64,000 nucleotides of DNA, taken from positions 62,001 to 126,000 of the forward strand of contig JAFWDK010000027.1 of the NCBI GenBank assembly GCA_017513085.1, written 5' to 3'. Each line of letters begins with the position of its first letter. The stretch's first letter is position 1. Source of the DNA: Clostridiales bacterium. Lineage in GTDB: Bacteria; Bacillota; Clostridia; Saccharofermentanales; Saccharofermentanaceae. Below are positions 1 through 8,117 of the stretch, piece by piece. Under the pieces are notes generated by a model. The model had not been told where the DNA came from and did not search any database. It worked only from the letters and a program-made list of their open reading frames with translations. The position numbers were made by a program, and so were the translations under genes.

Positions 1-627
1 CATTGACTCTGCATTCAGGTTATCCAGGATCGTTCCGCTTACTTCCTTGAGGAAGTTATCCAGATTCTCACCCAGATCCATCACAAGTACGATCGTCTCT
101 TCATCCATCGCGACGACCATCTGCGTCTTGCTGTCCGGGAAGAGATTCTGAAGGATCTCCAGGCACTCCACGCCATCGTTCTTACTGACACGCACGATAA
201 AGACAATACGGCGTGTAGCAAAAGGAATCTTATATTCTCTTGCCTTCAACGGAATATCTCCGGGAAGTTCATTCTCCAGAAGCACATTCTTGATAAATGT
301 TTCCCGCTCCACATCGGTGTTACGTTCACGCATGGCAGCCTTGATCCACTGTGTTACCAGTTCAAGATACGTTCTGGCCACTGCATCCGTACCGCTTATA
401 AATGCAATATACTGGGTAGAATCTCCGATGATGATCTTCATATATGTCTTTCCCGCAGTGCTGGAAAACAGATCGTCGGAAAGAAGTACCGCTCTTGCGC
501 TGGAATCCTCGATTCCTTCCCAGGCCGGATCTGTGCAGGCTACGACCATACCGGACGTATCCATGACACCTACGGTCATGTCCAGGATCTTCTTCGCTTC
601 ACGCATACATTTTTTTAATTCTTCCAT
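1..627 (-). CDS. CdaR/PucR-like transcriptional regulator, 3' end cut by window edge
   Basis: The minus strand is open from an ATG at 627 to the left edge, 209 codons. The visible protein starts MEELKKCMREAKKILDMTVG, then VMDTSGMVVACTD, which fits the small sensor fold at the N-terminus of CdaR (sugar diacid) and PucR-type regulators; a middle part reading ATRRIVFIVRV resembles the GGDEF-like middle domain of that family. The C-terminal helix-turn-helix expected in the family would lie outside the window, so DNA binding is inferred. AAAAGG lies about 8 nt upstream of the ATG. A more upstream in-frame GTG is possible but has no clear ribosome site. Family assignment is by overall pattern and is moderate. 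Confidence 0.55.
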   Translation of the reverse strand, partial: MEELKKCMREAKKILDMTVGVMDTSGMVVACTDPAWEGIEDSSARAVLLSDDLFSSTAGKTYMKIIIGDSTQYIAFISGTDAVARTYLELVTQWIKAAMRERNTDVERETFIKNVLLENELPGDIPLKAREYKIPFATRRIVFIVRVSKNDGVECLEILQNLFPDSKTQMVVAMDEETIVLVMDLGENLDNFLKEVSGTILDNLNAESM

Positions 628-758
628 ACGCTTCACCTTTTCTCTTTCGTCAGGATCTTCCGAAATCGGCACATAGTTATAACTATTTTATTCTAACTAC
701 TTTATTTATCTTAAACTTTTCGCCAAAATCTTGCAACATCACGCTTTTTACATTCTCT

Positions 759-1565
759 TTACGTGATCTCTATCCCAAAAAGTTCTGCTGTATTCTTTCT
801 AAAAAGATTCATGTCAAGAGGCATCTCTTCTGTCTCGAGTGTCAGGATCAAGTTCTTGCCGCTAAACACATTGATCTGCTGATACTCTTTGATCTTTTGC
901 AAATTTTTGTAGATATACTTCGGATCATCAAGCCGGCCCAGATGCTCGTGGTAGAATACTTTTCCGTTTCTTACATCCAGAGTGGCAAAGTCAGCATAGC
1001 GGTATCTTCCAGGCTCTACTTCTACCGGGTAATCGTATTTATAGGGAATTCTCATGTCATAGTATGAATCAGCTATCATGGCCTCTGCTTTTGACCTCAC
1101 GAATTCACCTCGTTTTGTTGCGTATATTTTCTCTTCCGGAAATGACGGATTTGGTATGTATGGCTGCGCCAACCACCATCTGGCGTAATCCTCCCCTTCC
1201 ATAAACATTGCCTGCACCATTTCTTTTCTAGCCGGTGCAAGAGTCGTATAAGTATCCTCCGGAGATATCTTAGGTAAACTTTTCAGGAAAATTTCGATTG
1301 CTTTTTTCTCTTGTTCGATCGACTTGATCAACCTCAAATTATAGTCTTTTTGAGCCAGTTCCCTAGCAAGCTGCGTATTATCTTTTTTAATGTATTTACC
1401 TCTAAGATCACTTTTTTCATTAACATGATAAAAACGAAGAAAACCGTTCTGATTAGATACACGCAACCGACCTACGGGCAATTCAGATATTTCCTGGCAA
1501 GCCTTTTTCTCAGCCTGTTTTAGTTCACTCAGCCTTTTGCGTAAAAACATCAACAATGCTTTCAT
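759..1565 (-). CDS. orphan protein with PD-(D/E)XK nuclease-like pattern
   Basis: A 268-residue protein with no family I can name. The ATG at 1565 has a good GGGAGG site 7-8 nt upstream. The N-terminal half is basic and helical (residues 5-95). The C-terminal half has the order SKAEAMIA, then YADFATLD about 40 residues later, then KVFYHEHLG, which resembles the E...D...ExK-type layout of PD-(D/E)XK nucleases; an aromatic patch (YARWWLAQPYIPNP) precedes it. The metal-binding residues are only guessed from spacing. The gene stands alone, with the repeat field at 1638-1924 directly upstream. It could act on DNA or RNA, but no activity can be claimed. Confidence 0.55.
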   Translation of the reverse strand: MKALLMFLRKRLSELKQAEKKACQEISELPVGRLRVSNQNGFLRFYHVNEKSDLRGKYIKKDNTQLARELAQKDYNLRLIKSIEQEKKAIEIFLKSLPKISPEDTYTTLAPARKEMVQAMFMEGEDYARWWLAQPYIPNPSFPEEKIYATKRGEFVRSKAEAMIADSYYDMRIPYKYDYPVEVEPGRYRYADFATLDVRNGKVFYHEHLGRLDDPKYIYKNLQKIKEYQQINVFSGKNLILTLETEEMPLDMNLFRKNTAELFGIEIT

Positions 1566-1637
1566 AGTTCAACCTCCCTTTTGAAAACTGTTGCAACATC
1601 TCTTCTCATTAGTTCTGTGAGCTATATTGGCATGTTT

Positions 1638-1924
1638 GGTCTAATCATTTGGGGCCTCTGATTAGCTCATAATGCCAATTCCATCCGTATGGTCTAACCT
1701 TTTATGTCTATCGATTAGCTCATTTGGCATATTCTCCGTCGGAGATCTAATCTTTTCGTCTAGTGTTGACTCAGTTGGTTAGACTATTTCAAGTGTTTCT
1801 TTCAAATGATCTAACCGAGGAGTCTTTGGGATAAGATCATATCAGTAATCTAAGCACTTCTGAGCTAATTTGCTGTTTTATCTGATTAGCTCAAAAAGCA
1901 CTCCCCCCCCTATATGATCTAACC
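1638..1924. repeat. field of short alternating inverted repeats (GRTTAG family)
   Basis: About ten short elements alternate in orientation in non-coding DNA. GATTAGCTCA occurs at 1660-1669, 1713-1722 and 1884-1893, with its complement-like GAGCTAATT at 1862-1870. The inverted partner GRTCTAAYC occurs at 1638-1646, 1691-1699, 1744-1752, 1808-1816 and 1916-1924, and GGTTAGACT at 1777-1785; AATCTAAGC at 1847-1855 is a weaker copy. All share GRTTAG or its complement. Spacing is irregular (13 to about 60 bp). Neighbouring pairs could form weak hairpins. Function unknown. Confidence 0.75.
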
Positions 1925-1956
1925 TTCCTCCTTTCCACTTATTTTCCAGACAAAAA

Positions 1957-1982
1957 AGAAGCGTTCTCAACAGAGCGCTTCT
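1957..1982 (-). terminator. hairpin with T-tract, minus strand
   Basis: AGAAGCGTTCT pairs with AGAGCGCTTCT (one wobble) around a 4-nt loop; read on the minus strand it is followed by a run of T. It is the second terminator downstream of ugpC and may protect the repeat field and the nuclease-like gene from read-through. Confidence 0.7.
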
Positions 1983-2093
1983 ATTAATATCTGTTTACGT
2001 ATGCTATTCAACTGTATCTACTCGACAAATTTCGACAATTGCCGTTGTTTTTCTGATCTGCCAAGCATTTTCTCAAGATGAAATCACAAAAAA

Positions 2094-2121
2094 GAGGGTG
2101 AACTCTTTTTGAGTCACCCTC
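2094..2121 (-). terminator. intrinsic terminator of ugpC
   Basis: GAGGGTGA and TCACCCTC form the outer stem, with ACTC/GAGT extending it inward. On the minus strand the stem is followed by TTTTTTG. It begins about 30 nt past the ugpC stop codon. Confidence 0.85.
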
Positions 2122-2152
2122 TTTAGATGATTTCTTAACTAAACCTGTCAGA

Positions 2153-3268
2153 TTAGGAAATGATGCTCTGCTCTGTATCCTTATCGAAGAGGTGAACACG
2201 GTTAGCGTCAACAGCGATGTCAACAACCTCACCTACACGGGACTCGGAAGTGGTCGGGTCAACTCTTGCTGTCAGCGGGAGAGAACCGTTAACTGTTACA
2301 TAGAGATATGTCTCAGCACCGAGCATCTCGACAACGTCTACGTCAGCGGAGAATGCAGATTCCGGATGCATGGATACGTAAGTTCCGTCATCTGTGAGAG
2401 CCTCAGGACGAACACCGAAGATAACTTCTGTTCCGTCACGCTCGATAACTTCCGGTACGCAATAACGCTCAGCGAGCTTAATGGTTGTGTTCTCGAATGC
2501 TACATAAACATCGTCGCCCTCAACCTGGATCATAGCGTTGATGAAGTTCATCGGCGGCATACCGATAAATCCTGCTACGAATGTGTTAACCGGGTTGTCA
2601 TAGAGCTCCGTCGGGGAGTCAACCTGCTGGATGAAACCATCCTTCATAACTACGATACGGGTACCCATCGTCATAGCCTCTGTCTGGTCGTGAGTAACGT
2701 AGATGATGGTTGTCTGCAGTCTCTGGTGGAGCTTAGTGATCTCAACACGCATCTGAACACGGAGCTTAGCGTCGAGGTTGGACAACGGCTCGTCCATGAG
2801 GAATACCTTCGGGTCACGTACGATAGCACGGCCGAGAGCAACACGCTGACGCTGACCACCGGAGAGAGCCTTCGGCTTTCTGTCGAGGAGGTGCTCGATC
2901 TCGAGGATCTTAGCAGCTTCCTGAACACGACGCTTGATCTCACCACGCTCAACCTTACGGAGCTTAAGACCAAATGCCATGTTGTCGAATACTGTCATGT
3001 GCGGATACAAAGCGTAGTTCTGGAAAACCATCGCGATGTCACGGTCCTTCGGGAGTACGTCGTTGATCAGACGATCGTCGATGTAGATCTCACCCTCGGA
3101 AATATCTTCGAGACCAGCGATCATACGAAGAGTTGTGGACTTACCGCAACCGGAAGGTCCTACCAGGATGATGAACTCCTTATCGGAAATTTCAAGATTG
3201 AAGTCAGATACAGCAACAACGCCGCCGTCATACTTCTTGTAAACATGCTGAAGTGATAAACTTGCCAT
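2153..3268 (-). CDS. ugpC: ABC transporter ATP-binding protein, UgpC/MsmX/MalK type
   Basis: A 371-residue ATPase that would energise one or more carbohydrate importers at the inner face of the membrane. Walker A GPSGCGKST lies near residue 37, the signature LSGGQRQRVALGRA near 135 and Walker B VFLMDEPLSNLDAK near 155, followed by an H-loop (YVTHD). Residues about 240-371 form the OB-fold regulatory extension typical of this family. Length is normal. GGAGGTAA lies 3-4 nt from the ATG. No permease or binding-protein gene is adjacent, as is common for the shared MsmX-type ATPase of Firmicutes, so the transported sugars cannot be read from context. Confidence 0.93.
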   Translation of the reverse strand: MASLSLQHVYKKYDGGVVAVSDFNLEISDKEFIILVGPSGCGKSTTLRMIAGLEDISEGEIYIDDRLINDVLPKDRDIAMVFQNYALYPHMTVFDNMAFGLKLRKVERGEIKRRVQEAAKILEIEHLLDRKPKALSGGQRQRVALGRAIVRDPKVFLMDEPLSNLDAKLRVQMRVEITKLHQRLQTTIIYVTHDQTEAMTMGTRIVVMKDGFIQQVDSPTELYDNPVNTFVAGFIGMPPMNFINAMIQVEGDDVYVAFENTTIKLAERYCVPEVIERDGTEVIFGVRPEALTDDGTYVSMHPESAFSADVDVVEMLGAETYLYVTVNGSLPLTARVDPTTSESRVGEVVDIAVDANRVHLFDKDTEQSIIS

Positions 3269-3424
3269 TTTTTACCTCCAAATAGTATGCCCCCTCGGGC
3301 ACCTTTTTCATCTGCAATAACTATAACACGCGGGTAAATTAACGGCTACTCGTAAAACAACCAAAAAAATCGTCCGATTTTTGACACCCTCGCAGAGTGA
3401 TTGTTGCAACTTGACAAGTAATAC

Positions 3425-3440
3425 TGAGAAGCGCTTGTGC
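3425..3440. promoter_or_regulatory. possible LacI/CcpA-type operator
   Basis: GAGAAGCGCTTGTG contains the palindrome AAGCGCTT with the central CG typical of LacI-family and cre sites. Outer bases match the cre consensus poorly. It lies in the 334-bp gap between the divergent ugpC and argB genes, about 155 bp from either start, so its target is unclear. Confidence 0.3.
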
Positions 3441-3540
3441 AGAATGTACAATTTTTGTGATTTTTAGCTTCTCTACTTGCTTTATGCAATTTTATTCAGT
3501 ATTCTGTATAAATATTAAACAGCATGATGGACAGTTCTTT

Positions 3541-3569
3541 TTCAAAGGAAAATGCACCGTGCATATAAT
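3541..3569 (+). promoter_or_regulatory. candidate argB promoter
   Basis: TTCAAA at 3541-3546 and TATAAT at 3564-3569 are 17 bp apart; a second TATAAT sits at 3572-3577. The AT-rich palindromic surroundings could hold an ArgR box but I cannot identify one confidently. Confidence 0.45.
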
Positions 3570-3602
3570 AATATAATGATATCTATATATAAGGAGTCAC
3601 GT

Positions 3603-4550
3603 ATGGAGAAGGATCTTACACTTCCTACAGTCGGACACGACATGCAAAGTCTGATCAATAAGGCTGCCACGCTTATCGAGGCTTTACCGTACATACAGAG
3701 CCTGGCCGGCAAGACTATCGTTATCAAGTACGGCGGAAATGCTATGGTCAATGATGAACTCAAATCTTCAGTCATGGACGATATTGCACTTCTGAAGTGT
3801 GTCGGTATCAACCCCGTTCTGGTTCACGGCGGCGGACCGGACATCAGTAATATGCTCAAGAAGCTTAATATCGAGTCACATTTTGAGAACGGTCTTCGCG
3901 TAACGGATTCCAAGACCATGGCTGTTGCTCAGATGGTCCTCATCGGAAAAACAAATAAGGAAGTCGTTTCCTACCTTGGTCAGAAAGGCGTTAAGGCGAT
4001 CGGTATCTGCGGTATCGACGGTCACCTTATCGAGTGCGAAAAGATGACGGAAGACGCAAACGGCAATCCGATCGATGTCGGATTCGTCGGAAAGATCAAA
4101 AAGATCAATACCAAGGTCATCTCTACACTGGCCAACGACGAATATATTCCCGTCGTTGCTCCGATCGGAGTCGGTTCCGACGGTGAAAGCTATAATATCA
4201 ACGCAGACACGGTTGCTTCCGAGATCGCAGTGGCTCTCAAAGCCGAAAAGCTCATTACTTTGACCGATGTTGAAGGCGTCAAGGGCGTTCTGAAAGACGG
4301 AAAAGAACAGGTCTTCCCTGTCCTCACCGAGACGGACATCCATGAAATGATCGAATCCGGAGTGATCACCGGCGGAATGATCCCGAAAGTCACAGGCTGC
4401 CTGGATACGATCCGACGAGGCGTCGGCCGCGCACATATTATCGATGGCCGCGTCCCGCATAGTATTCTTCTTGAGATCTTCACCGGAAAGGGTATCGGAA
4501 CCATGATCATGCGGGAAAAGACACCTTATTTTGAGGGAGAAAAGATCTAA
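3603..4550 (+). CDS. argB: acetylglutamate kinase
   Basis: The second enzyme of arginine synthesis: phosphorylates N-acetylglutamate with ATP. The 315-residue protein shows the amino acid kinase signatures [11 protein letters not shown] (near residue 37), LVHGGGPDI (near 73) and a C-terminal nucleotide-binding part ([21 protein letters not shown]). I place the start at the ATG at 3603 because AAGGAG lies 6 nt upstream; the frame stays open further up but without a ribosome site. It is the first gene of argB-argD-argF-GNAT, with 17 nt before argD. The argC, argJ, argG and argH genes are not in this window. Confidence 0.95.
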   Translation: MEKDLTLPTVGHDMQSLINKAATLIEALPYIQSLAGKTIVIKYGGNAMVNDELKSSVMDDIALLKCVGINPVLVHGGGPDISNMLKKLNIESHFENGLRVTDSKTMAVAQMVLIGKTNKEVVSYLGQKGVKAIGICGIDGHLIECEKMTEDANGNPIDVGFVGKIKKINTKVISTLANDEYIPVVAPIGVGSDGESYNINADTVASEIAVALKAEKLITLTDVEGVKGVLKDGKEQVFPVLTETDIHEMIESGVITGGMIPKVTGCLDTIRRGVGRAHIIDGRVPHSILLEIFTGKGIGTMIMREKTPYFEGEKI

Positions 4551-4567
4551 AGTTCGAGGTAACAACA

Positions 4568-5830
4568 ATGACTGATTTAACAAATGACATAAAAGAAACA
4601 AAAGAAATCAAAGATAAATCTAAAGATTCCCAGGCCAAACTTGAGCAGATCGTCGCCTATGACGAGCAGTTCTATCTGCCGGTTTTCGGGAAACGCGTAC
4701 CGCTCGTTGTCGATCACGGAAGAAATGTATATCTGTATGGTACGGACGGGAAAAAGTACATGGACATGATCGGTGGTATCGCCGTCAACACACTGGGACA
4801 TAACAACGGCCGTCTGACACGTGCGATCGCTTCCCAGGCAAGAAAAGTGATCCATTGCTGCAACTACTATTACAATGAGCCGCAGACCTTGCTGGCAAAA
4901 AAGCTGGTTGAAAAGAGCTTCGCCGATAAAGTTTTCTTCGCCAATTCCGGTGCGGAAGCAAACGAGGGAGCGATCAAGCTGGCACGCGGATACTGGTACC
5001 ACAAGGGTACGCCCAAGCCGAAGATCATCACCGCCACCATGTCATTTCACGGTCGTACGATGGCAACGATCGCCGCAACAGGCCAGGAAAAATTCCGTGC
5101 CCCGTTCGGTCCGAATGTCCCTGGATTTGATTATGTTCCGTATAACGATATCAACGCTTTAAAAGCAGCCTGCGACAGTGAGACCGGCGCCGTCATGCTC
5201 GAACTGATCCAGGGCGAAAGCGGTGTCCACCCGGCTGATTTTGACTATGTACAGGCAGTAAGAAAATTCTGCACAGAGAACAAGATCCTTCTGATCATCG
5301 ACGAAGTGCAGACAGGCGTAGGACGTACCGGAACCTTCTTCGCATATGAGCAGTATGGCATCCAGCCGGATATTCTGACTTTGGCAAAAGGACTTGCCGG
5401 CGGTGTTCCGATCGGCGCAGTGCTGGCCAACAAGATGGCTTCGAGCGGATTTGTTCCGGGCGACCATGGCTCCACATTCGGTGGTAACCCGCTTGCTTGC
5501 GCAGCCGGCCTGGCAGTTATCGAAGAGATCGAATCCAAGAATCTGCTTGCTAACGTTAACAATGTCAGCGCATATCTACAAAAGAAGCTGGCCAATGTTG
5601 CCAAAAAGACACACAAGATCGCGGAAGTCCGCGGCAAAGGATTCCTTCTCGGTATCGAGCTTGACAGCGGTTCTTCTTATGACGTAAAGATGAAGCTTTT
5701 CGAGAAAGGTTTCCTCGTAAGTTCGATCGGCTCCAACGTGATCCGTATCGCACCACCATTGATCTTAAGCCGTTTCCAGGCTATCAAATTCGTCTCTGCA
5801 TTGCAGGATGTTTTACAAGGAAAGGAGTAA
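4568..5830 (+). CDS. argD: acetylornithine aminotransferase
   Basis: A 420-residue class III PLP aminotransferase that makes N-acetylornithine from the semialdehyde using glutamate. Seen: the glycine-rich phosphate-binding ANSGAEANEGA, the conserved IIDEVQTGVGRTG, and LTLAKGLAGG with the PLP-binding lysine. The N-terminus has an extra Lys/Glu-rich stretch of about 25 residues (KETKEIKDKSKDS) not needed for the fold. GAGGT lies 7 nt before the ATG. The stop codon abuts the argF start, so the two genes are translationally coupled. Position between argB and argF favours the arginine role over other class III aminotransferases. Confidence 0.94.
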   Translation: MTDLTNDIKETKEIKDKSKDSQAKLEQIVAYDEQFYLPVFGKRVPLVVDHGRNVYLYGTDGKKYMDMIGGIAVNTLGHNNGRLTRAIASQARKVIHCCNYYYNEPQTLLAKKLVEKSFADKVFFANSGAEANEGAIKLARGYWYHKGTPKPKIITATMSFHGRTMATIAATGQEKFRAPFGPNVPGFDYVPYNDINALKAACDSETGAVMLELIQGESGVHPADFDYVQAVRKFCTENKILLIIDEVQTGVGRTGTFFAYEQYGIQPDILTLAKGLAGGVPIGAVLANKMASSGFVPGDHGSTFGGNPLACAAGLAVIEEIESKNLLANVNNVSAYLQKKLANVAKKTHKIAEVRGKGFLLGIELDSGSSYDVKMKLFEKGFLVSSIGSNVIRIAPPLILSRFQAIKFVSALQDVLQGKE

Positions 5831-6769
5831 ATGAATATGAAACACTACATTGATTTTCACGAAGACGTATCGATCCCGGAGCTTTCCGCTCTCTTAGATA
5901 CCGCAATTGACCTGAAGGCAAAAACCAAGGCCGGTATTCCGCATCCGATCCTTGCCGGCAAGACCCTCGGCATGATCTTCACAAAATCTTCGACCCGTAC
6001 ACGTGTCTCCTTCGAAGTAGGCATGTACCAGTTAGGCGGTCATGCTCTTTTCCTTAGCGGAGACGATATCCAGATCGGTCGTGGAGAAACTATTTATGAC
6101 ACTGCCAACGTTCTTTCGAGAATGGTTGACGGTATCATGATCCGTACCTTCTCTCATCAGGACATCGTTGATCTTGCCAAATACGGCAGTGTACCGGTCA
6201 TCAATGGTCTTTCCGATGATCAGCATCCGACTCAGGTCCTGGCTGACCTTCTTACGATCAAGGAACACAAAGGCGAACTCAAGGGCTTAAAGCTCGCATA
6301 TGTCGGCGACGGTAACAATATGGCCAATTCTCTTCTCCATGCTTGCGCCAAGGCCGGTATGGATATATCCGTGGCTTCCCCGAAAGACTACACCTGCCCG
6401 GAGAAGTATGTTCTTCAGGCTCAGAAAGATGCAGCCATTACAGGGTCTAAGATCGTCATGACCGAAGATCCGTATGTTGCCTGCAAAGATGCAGACGTCA
6501 TCTACACAGATACATGGGCCAGCATGGGACAGGAATCCGAAAAAGCGATCCGTGCGCAGATCTTCAAAGATTATCAGGTCAATTCCGATCTTTTCGCTGT
6601 AGCGGATAAAGATGCTATCTTCCTGCACTGTCTGCCTGCCTATCGTGGATATGAAGTGACGGAAGACATCATTGACGGACCTCGTTCGTTCGTATTTGAC
6701 GAGGCAGAAAACCGTCTGCACGCACACAAGGCGATCCTCGTTCATTTGATGAGTGAGAAGTATGCTTGA
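5831..6769 (+). CDS. argF: ornithine carbamoyltransferase
   Basis: A 312-residue carbamoyltransferase that converts ornithine and carbamoyl phosphate to citrulline. Carbamoyl-phosphate site SSTRTRVSFEVG lies near residue 53, DDQHPTQVLADL near 130 and the ornithine-site FLHCLPAYRG near 257, which separates it from aspartate carbamoyltransferase. Length is normal. The ribosome site AAAGGAG is inside the end of argD and the ATG follows the argD stop directly. It overlaps the following acetyltransferase gene by 8 nt, so all four genes are probably one transcript. Confidence 0.95.
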   Translation: MNMKHYIDFHEDVSIPELSALLDTAIDLKAKTKAGIPHPILAGKTLGMIFTKSSTRTRVSFEVGMYQLGGHALFLSGDDIQIGRGETIYDTANVLSRMVDGIMIRTFSHQDIVDLAKYGSVPVINGLSDDQHPTQVLADLLTIKEHKGELKGLKLAYVGDGNNMANSLLHACAKAGMDISVASPKDYTCPEKYVLQAQKDAAITGSKIVMTEDPYVACKDADVIYTDTWASMGQESEKAIRAQIFKDYQVNSDLFAVADKDAIFLHCLPAYRGYEVTEDIIDGPRSFVFDEAENRLHAHKAILVHLMSEKYA

Positions 6770-7286
6770 CATTCACGTTCGTGTTGCCAGATATGATGAA
6801 GCAGAGATCATCTGCAAGCTTGTGCACGAGTCTATGTCTTCCTATTGCCGCGATTCCGGCATTCCTGACGATTATATCGAGGCTACCACCGAGGCGGTGG
6901 ATGTTGTAAGAGACGCCATCGCCTCCGGTGTTGTTTTTGTTGCACTCAGTAATTACGAAGAGATCCTCGGCACATGTCGTTTGTACATCCGCCCCAAGCG
7001 CGAATTCGGTGCCTCGATTCCTTCCTCGCGCAAGTACTCTTCACGGGTCGCCTATTTCGCGCGTTTTTCCGTATGGGATGCCTGGAGAAGCAAAGGGATC
7101 GGCAATTTTCTTTTGAAGTTTTGCGAGAAGATCGCTTCCGAAACAGGATGCTCCCATATGCTTCTTCATACAGCACTGAGCAATGAAAATATGGTGTCGT
7201 ACTATCAGTCCCGCGGTTTTGATATCGTTTCATCAGACAACAGCCGCGGATATGAGCGCGGGCTGTTCAGCAAAGCTCTGAAATAG
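6762..7286 (+). CDS. GNAT family N-acetyltransferase in the arginine operon
   Basis: A 174-residue single-domain GNAT protein. The acetyl-CoA loop is recognisable as RSKGIGNFLLKF (near residue 108), followed by the typical end SNENMVSYYQSRGFDIV. The ATG at 6762 overlaps the argF stop by 8 nt; a GTG at 6753 is the alternative. Coupling to argF suggests a role in arginine or ornithine metabolism, for example as an acetylglutamate synthase substitute, but the substrate cannot be read from the sequence and ordinary GNAT proteins often hitch-hike in operons. No terminator is visible after it. Confidence 0.8.
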   Translation: MLDIHVRVARYDEAEIICKLVHESMSSYCRDSGIPDDYIEATTEAVDVVRDAIASGVVFVALSNYEEILGTCRLYIRPKREFGASIPSSRKYSSRVAYFARFSVWDAWRSKGIGNFLLKFCEKIASETGCSHMLLHTALSNENMVSYYQSRGFDIVSSDNSRGYERGLFSKALK

Positions 7287-7464
7287 TGCTTTGCCATCAA
7301 AAAAATCTCACATTTTATTATTTTGAAGTATCGTTTTTATGCTTTGTTCAGAGAAGTATGCTTTTGACGTATAATCCATTTAGAATCCCGAATTGACCTG
7401 CACATTTTCAACGAAAAAATGAATAAAATAACACAAAGTCATATTTTCGAGGAAAATGGCGCAT

Positions 7465-8109
7465 ATGAATAACTTCAAAGAATACAGGCTTCGTGCCAAT
7501 CTCAGCCAGATGCAATTAGCCGAGAAACTCCATGTTTCCCAGGCCTGTGTCTCGCGCTGGGAAAACTCCAATGCGTATCCGGAGATCGAAAGCGGCCGCA
7601 AACTTTCGGCCATGCTCCACATCTCTCTCGATGAGCTCTACGATAATCCCTATGATTTTGGATCGATCGAAGTACCTGTATACCAACGCATCACTAACTT
7701 ATTTGAAAAATCTTTGAGCACACGCCCCGGCGCTGTACTCTTTTTGTCATACCGTGAAATGGAAATGCTCTATCCACGTGCACAGCGTAAAGCCGCTCAC
7801 CCTCAGATCTCGGCCGAAGACTTTTTCGGTTTTTACTGTTCGGATAGCTTGATGCAACCGGTCATCCGGCCCAACTCCGTTAACGTGATCTACCGGACCG
7901 AAAACATCTATTCCGGTTCGATCCATCTCGTCAGCATCGATGAGGAAGATTGTGTCCTGGCACGTCTGACTGAACTTCCTCACTCGGTCGTCGCCGTGAC
8001 CAACATTGAAAAAGGGACCAGCGAAGAGTTCAAATCCTCCAAACTTCACTCGGATCTTCTGAAGGTCTTCGGTGTAGTCGTGCAGACAAGGAACAATTTC
8101 TTCCTATGA
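7465..8109 (+). CDS. XRE regulator with degenerate S24/LexA-like C-terminus
   Basis: A 214-residue cytoplasmic regulator. Residues 1-60 are an XRE helix-turn-helix (LSQMQLAEKLHVSQACVSRW). The C-terminal half resembles the LexA/CI peptidase fold: YCSDSLMQPVIRPNSVNVI matches the GDSM-P-I-GD pattern with its serine, and the strand reading DCVLARLTEL stands where the catalytic lysine normally is (VKRL), but no lysine is present. Self-cleavage therefore looks lost. I prefer the ATG at 7465 (GAGGA 11 nt upstream) to 7456, where the spacing is too short. A TATAAT at 7370-7375 may be its promoter. It stands alone between the arg operon and ispE. Confidence 0.75.
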   Translation: MNNFKEYRLRANLSQMQLAEKLHVSQACVSRWENSNAYPEIESGRKLSAMLHISLDELYDNPYDFGSIEVPVYQRITNLFEKSLSTRPGAVLFLSYREMEMLYPRAQRKAAHPQISAEDFFGFYCSDSLMQPVIRPNSVNVIYRTENIYSGSIHLVSIDEEDCVLARLTELPHSVVAVTNIEKGTSEEFKSSKLHSDLLKVFGVVVQTRNNFFL

Positions 8110-8117
8110 TCTTCCGA

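Noticed and set aside
1638..1924. Possible CRISPR array in the repeat field
   Set aside because: Elements are 9-10 bp, spaced irregularly and alternate in orientation; no cas genes are near.
2008..2232. Small minus-strand frame overlapping the end of ugpC
   Set aside because: It shares most of its length with the ugpC coding end, contains terminator sequence and has no ribosome site.
2192..3256. Long plus-strand open frame of about 350 codons opposite ugpC
   Set aside because: It is the antisense of a strongly conserved ATPase gene; it has no ribosome site and the translated text is low-complexity and unlike a protein family.
3425..3440. Definite CcpA cre site
   Set aside because: Only the core AAGCGCTT fits; the flanks do not match the consensus, so I keep it only as a low-confidence operator.
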